From positions 1-10,180 of the forward strand of contig CAMFIY010000079.1 of assembly GCA_945952575.1 (NCBI GenBank): a stretch of DNA of 10,180 nt, read 5' to 3'. A program made the position numbers and the translations under genes. This document shows positions 7,306-10,180 of this stretch, piece by piece. The notes beneath the pieces are model-generated. The model had not been told where the DNA came from. It made no database searches and worked only from the letters and a program-made list of their open reading frames with translations. Position 1 is the first letter of the stretch. Each line of letters opens with the position of its first letter. Source of the stretch: an uncultured Leucobacter sp. GTDB lineage: Bacteria; Actinomycetota; Actinomycetes; Actinomycetales; Microbacteriaceae.

Positions 7306-7326
7306 ACCGCGCCTCGCAGGCGTGGT
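7306..7326 (-). terminator. Weak hairpin after the FUSC gene, possible terminator
   Basis: CGCCT (7310-7314) pairs with AGGCG (7318-7322) around a 3-nt loop, with a mismatch and then three more pairs (7306-7308 with 7324-7326). It is 50 bp past the FUSC stop and upstream of the amidohydrolase operator candidate. A second 5-bp stem (7351-7355 with 7365-7369) lies even closer to the stop. Both are modest, so read-through into the amidohydrolase is possible. Confidence 0.3.
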
Positions 7327-7375
7327 TCGAGCGCGCTGCCCACCGCAGTTCGCCGTCACGGATCCGGCGTGCAGC

Positions 7376-8482
7376 CTACTGCAGCTCGCCGGTGACCCTG
7401 CCTCGAACGCGGCGCAGATCCTCCATGAGCGACCCGATGAGCACCCAGTGCTCGGGGTGCGGCTGCGGAATCGTGTACGGGGCGGTGAGGGCCGGAGGTT
7501 CCTCCGGGGCCTGCTCGGGGGAGCCCGCCTCGGAGTTGCCGAGCAGTTGGAGGTCGTGCGCTGCGCGGCGGATCTCCTCGACCATGCCGATCACCGACGG
7601 ATCGGTGACGAGATCGGGTGCGTAGAGATCGTAGATGGCCCGCGACATGCCGATGATCTGCGTCACGATCGGCTGCAGCCGCTGGAAGAGCTCGTCGTCG
7701 TCCGCGAGCACCTGACGATACCGCCCGCCCCGGGGGTTCAGGCGCAGGCTCTCGCGGGCCTGGCGCAACAAGCCGTGCACCCGCGAGCGCTCGTCCTGGA
7801 GCGCCCGTGCCGCCGCGTACATCTCGCTCAACCAGGCGCGATCCCGCGGCTCGGCGAGGCTGTCGCCTATCTGGCGCAGCACGGCGGATGACTGGACGGT
7901 GAGGCTCACGACCGCCTGATGCACCGGAAGCGTCCGTACCGGCGCCACGATCAGCGCGTTCAGCGCGACGCCGATCGCCGCGCCGATCGCGGTCTCGAGC
8001 AGCCGCTCGAACCCGTAGCCGAGTCGGAGCCCGCCGAGCGCGATCATGAGCAGCGCGCTGATCGCCACCTGATTGGTAGAGGTCGGGGTCATTCTGAGCA
8101 CCCACCCGACGCACATGGCCACGACTATCGCCGCGACGAACAGCCAGGACTGCGGGCCGAAGAGAGCGCCGGCGCCGAGGGCGACAGAGACCCCCAGGAG
8201 CACGCCGACGACGCGCTCGATCCCGCGCGTGAGGGATTGGTCGACGCTCTCCTGCATCACGATCAGCGCCGCGATCGCACCGAAGATCGGCAGCTGGCCC
8301 GGGAAGATGAGCAGGCAGACGAACCAGGTCAGGATCGCGGCGGCGGCGGCCTTCAGCAGCTGCAGGATCGGCGGGCGCATCGTCACGGTGAAGCGGCCGG
8401 TGATGCGGCGTTCGGCTCGTCGGAACGGGCCGGTGCGCGGAGACGATCCCCCGGCCGAGCCGTCGGCGCCTGCGCCGGTCAC
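7376..8482 (-). CDS. FUSC family membrane protein (aromatic acid exporter-like)
   Basis: 368 residues, GTG start at 8482, TAG stop at 7376-7378. After a Gly/Ser/Arg-rich cytoplasmic tail (1-37) the first half has about six hydrophobic segments (roughly 38-60, 64-78, 91-107, 111-130, 138-153, 160-182). A long soluble helical region follows (about 190-368), including Arg-rich and Asp/Glu-rich stretches. This N-terminal membrane bundle plus cytoplasmic helical domain, with PIFGAIAALIVMQ and the RGIERVVGVLLGV loop, is the pattern of FUSC/ArAE proteins. Known members export aromatic acids or related compounds; bacterial half-size members are often of unknown substrate. The start overlaps the upstream App1-type gene by 4 bp (GTGA), so the two are probably translationally coupled. 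The C-terminal ~45 residues are Pro/Glu-rich and probably flexible. Confidence 0.85.
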   Translation of the reverse strand: MTGAGADGSAGGSSPRTGPFRRAERRITGRFTVTMRPPILQLLKAAAAAILTWFVCLLIFPGQLPIFGAIAALIVMQESVDQSLTRGIERVVGVLLGVSVALGAGALFGPQSWLFVAAIVVAMCVGWVLRMTPTSTNQVAISALLMIALGGLRLGYGFERLLETAIGAAIGVALNALIVAPVRTLPVHQAVVSLTVQSSAVLRQIGDSLAEPRDRAWLSEMYAAARALQDERSRVHGLLRQARESLRLNPRGGRYRQVLADDDELFQRLQPIVTQIIGMSRAIYDLYAPDLVTDPSVIGMVEEIRRAAHDLQLLGNSEAGSPEQAPEEPPALTAPYTIPQPHPEHWVLIGSLMEDLRRVRGRVTGELQ

Positions 8483-9540
8483 AGCAGTCCGATCGCCTTC
8501 AGTTCTTCGTGCAGCGTCGCGCCGTCGGGTCCGTAGACCCAGGGCACGCCGCTGACGTCCTGGTGCAGACGGGCCTTGGAGCGCCCGCCAGCCAGCACGG
8601 CCTGGCCGACCGAGAGCTGCCGGATCGCCACGGCCGCCACATTGTCCGGATGCGTGCTCGCGAACTCGTGGTAGAGCTGCTCGTCGTGCTGCCCGTCATC
8701 CCCGATGAGCAGCCACTTGACGTCCGGGAACTCGCGAGCGAGGCGGCCGAGCTCCCGCAGCTTGTGCTCCGTCCCGCTGCGGAACCAGCGGTCCGTCGTC
8801 GGGCCCCAGTCGGTGAGCAGGAGCGGGCCGACGGGGTAGAGGTTGCGCTCGAGGAAGCGGCTGAGCGCCGGCGCGACGTTCCAGGCGCCGGTGGAGAGAT
8901 AGATCACCGGGGCGCCGACGTGCCGCGCCACGAGATGGTCGTAGAGCACCGGCATCCCGGGAGTCGAGGTGCGCGCGTGCTCGTCGAGCACGAAACTGTT
9001 CCACGCGGCGACCAGCGGCTTCGGCAGCGCCGTGTTCAGGATCGTGTCGTCCACATCGCTGATGATGCCGAATCGGGCCTCCGGGTCCGAGACGAACACG
9101 GGCGCATCCACGCCGTCGCTGCCGTCGGTCTGCAGCGTGACCGTGTGCCAGCCCGGCCGCAGCGAGACCGGCACGATGGAGTCGATCACGCCGCCGCGAT
9201 CGCTGACGATCTCGGTGATCGCAGCGCCGTCGATGAGCACGCGGACCGTGTGATAGGGCACGTGCAGGCTGGTGAAGCTGCGCCAGCCGCGCACGCGGGA
9301 GACCTGCGCGACGTCGGCGCGGGAGCGCTTCGTCTCCGCATCGTCCTCGCCCGTGCCCGGTTTCAGGTAGAGCACGCGGCCGAGGACGCGCACCCATTCG
9401 GTCGAGCCGTAGCCGATGTAGGGGATGACCCCGGGGGCCTTGCCCCGGCCGAGCGCACGCTTCTGGCGGCGACCGTGCACCCAGTCGTCCATCCGCGCGG
9501 CGAAACGCGGACGGCTGTCTGGCTGGTGCTGGTCCGTCAC
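8479..9540 (-). CDS. App1-type phosphatase (DUF2183 / phosphatidate phosphatase APP1 catalytic domain)
   Basis: 353 residues, stop TGA at 8479-8481. The GTG at 9540 is the first possible start because an in-frame TAA lies at 9550-9552 on this strand; only a weak GGACGG precedes it, so a later ATG at 9492 (residue 17) is an alternative. Residues ~35-150 form a beta-rich N-terminal domain typical of this family. The catalytic HAD-like part has SDVDDT (D162, D164, T166; nucleophile and acid/base Asp), YLSTGAWN (S216, T217), a conserved Lys near 260 and GDDGQHD (280-286), in the App1 order. Yeast App1 dephosphorylates phosphatidate to diacylglycerol; bacterial relatives are poorly characterised. 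There is no signal peptide or transmembrane helix, so it is cytoplasmic or membrane-peripheral via its basic N-terminus. It is the first gene of a two-gene unit with the FUSC protein. Confidence 0.88.
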   Translation of the reverse strand: MTDQHQPDSRPRFAARMDDWVHGRRQKRALGRGKAPGVIPYIGYGSTEWVRVLGRVLYLKPGTGEDDAETKRSRADVAQVSRVRGWRSFTSLHVPYHTVRVLIDGAAITEIVSDRGGVIDSIVPVSLRPGWHTVTLQTDGSDGVDAPVFVSDPEARFGIISDVDDTILNTALPKPLVAAWNSFVLDEHARTSTPGMPVLYDHLVARHVGAPVIYLSTGAWNVAPALSRFLERNLYPVGPLLLTDWGPTTDRWFRSGTEHKLRELGRLAREFPDVKWLLIGDDGQHDEQLYHEFASTHPDNVAAVAIRQLSVGQAVLAGGRSKARLHQDVSGVPWVYGPDGATLHEELKAIGLL

Positions 9541-9770
9541 CCGTCCAGCTTAGAGGGCACGCGGAGAGCGCAGCTGTCGCGGGCGACTCGGGCCCGAGTG
9601 AAATATGATTCGATGTCGAGACGCATTCGCAGGAAACTCACAGAAATACTAAAATGTAGAAGTGACCGGCAGGCAGCCGGTAGATCCGACGGGGATGACA
9701 GCCCGCACCGGAGCTCACTAAGGGAGTGCGTCCCTGGTGGGCGTGCTCGTGTTCTGGAGAACCCGCTACC
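9541..9770. promoter_or_regulatory. Divergent promoter region between the App1-type gene and cydA
   Basis: The 230-bp gap separates divergently transcribed genes. Its middle (about 9599-9662) is markedly AT-rich for this genome, as expected for promoters. For cydA a possible pair is TTCGCA (9626-9631) and TAAAAT (9650-9655) with an 18-bp spacer, which would give a leader of about 110 nt. That leader has two small perfect stems, ACCGGC/GCCGGT (9665-9670 with 9676-9681) and AGGGA/TCCCT (9721-9725 with 9731-9735). A perfect 14-bp palindrome is at 9586-9599. No clear promoter elements could be fixed for the leftward gene. No Rex, ArcA or CRP box was recognised. Confidence 0.45.
9586..9599. repeat. 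Perfect 14-bp palindrome ACTCGGGCCCGAGT
   Basis: The sequence equals its own reverse complement and sits 46 bp upstream of the App1-type start, on the edge of the AT-rich promoter patch. That position would suit an operator for the leftward unit. GC-rich palindromes also arise by chance in such DNA, so the role is uncertain. Confidence 0.4.
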
Positions 9771-10180
9771 GTGCTTCTCGAAACCTCGACGCTCGACGCG
9801 CTGACCCTCGCTCGATGGCAGTTCGGGCTGACCACCCTGTACCACTTCCTGTTCGTCCCGCTCACGATCGGGCTCAGCTTCCTGGTCGCGATCCTGCAGA
9901 CCGCCTGGGTGCGCACCGGCGAGGTCAAGTATCTGCGGCTGACCAAGCTCTACGGCAAGATCTTCCTGATCAATTTCGCCATGGGCGTCGTGACCGGCAT
10001 CGTCCAGGAGTTCCAGTTCGGGATGAACTGGTCGAACTACTCCCGATTCGTCGGCGACATCTTCGGCGCACCGCTCGCGATGGAGGGGCTGATCGCATTC
10101 TTCCCCGAGCCGACCTTCACCCCGCTCTGGATCTTCGGCTGCGACAAACCGCCGAACGGCGCCCACCCCCCGACGACCTC
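9771..10180 (+). CDS. cydA: Cytochrome bd ubiquinol oxidase subunit I (3' end outside window)
   Basis: GTG at 9771 follows GGAGA (9756-9760) with 10-nt spacing; 136 codons are visible without a stop. CydA is the quinol-oxidising, haem-bearing subunit of the cytochrome bd terminal oxidase in the plasma membrane. Recognition rests on LTLARWQFGLTTLYHF (H25 matches the haem b595 ligand H19 of E. coli), the GIVQEFQFGMNW segment and FGAPLAMEGLIAFF (E105 matches E. coli E99). E113 matches E107. From residue 112 (base 10104) the protein departs from the highly conserved LES-x-F-x-GLW-x-FGW pattern by single-base changes that are all to C (for example W to C at 124, L to P at 112, 127 and 133), while the frame stays open. 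This looks like poor sequence at a contig edge rather than biology. cydB would be expected next, outside the window. Confidence 0.93.
   Translation, partial: MLLETSTLDALTLARWQFGLTTLYHFLFVPLTIGLSFLVAILQTAWVRTGEVKYLRLTKLYGKIFLINFAMGVVTGIVQEFQFGMNWSNYSRFVGDIFGAPLAMEGLIAFFPEPTFTPLWIFGCDKPPNGAHPPTT

Noticed and set aside
9599..9617. Possible Rex-like redox box (GTGAAAT ... ATTCGAT) upstream of cydA
   Set aside because: The right half does not match TTCACA and the symmetry is poor, so it is not better than chance in an AT-rich patch.
8509..9804. A 431-codon + strand frame opposite the App1-type gene
   Set aside because: It shows no family features, the antisense App1-type motifs are decisive, and it would run through the divergent promoter region into cydA.
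9771..10180. Reading the odd C-terminal residues of cydA as a pseudogene or a novel oxidase variant
   Set aside because: The frame is intact, and the departures are confined to the last ~75 bases and all point to C, which fits sequencing error better.

Overview
The window is high-GC DNA with strongly G/C-biased third codon positions, GTG starts in several genes, GGAG-type ribosome binding sites and U-tract-less hairpin terminators. Together with the gene types (DUF6986-type aldolase, Ig-like/FG-GAP exported protein, actinobacterial-style CydA start, App1-type phosphatase) this suggests an actinobacterium, most likely a Microbacteriaceae-like one. The genus cannot be fixed from this sequence alone.

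Layout. (1) Positions 1-815, + strand: the 3' part of a CitE/HpcH-like aldolase family gene (DUF6986 type), closed by a very strong hairpin at 853-903. (2) Positions 904-1148: intergenic, ending in an AT-rich patch with a perfect 12-bp inverted repeat (1065-1092) just ahead of the next gene. (3) Positions 1149-5941, + strand: two exported proteins 68 bp apart and probably co-transcribed. The first is a 666-residue secreted protein with two tandem Cys-loop beta domains and an unrecognised His/Cys-rich C-terminal domain. The second is a 907-residue seven-repeat FG-GAP beta-propeller followed by about four Ig-like domains. (4) A GC-rich hairpin at 5952-5989 separates this pair from a convergent block. 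(5) Positions 6016-7218, - strand: a cytosine-deaminase-like amidohydrolase with a GntR-type operator candidate upstream. (6) Positions 7376-9540, - strand: a translationally coupled pair, an App1-type phosphatase (transcribed first) and a FUSC-family membrane protein, overlapping by 4 bp. (7) Positions 9541-9770: a divergent promoter region. (8) Positions 9771-10180, + strand: the 5' part of cydA (cytochrome bd oxidase subunit I). Its last ~75 bases carry a run of substitutions all towards C, which looks like sequence error at a contig edge.

Functionally this is mostly a housekeeping/catabolic neighbourhood (aldolase, deaminase, envelope phosphatase plus FUSC transporter, terminal oxidase). 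The exported two-gene module at 1149-5941 is its least understood part. No tRNA, rRNA, CRISPR array, transposase or phage gene was seen.
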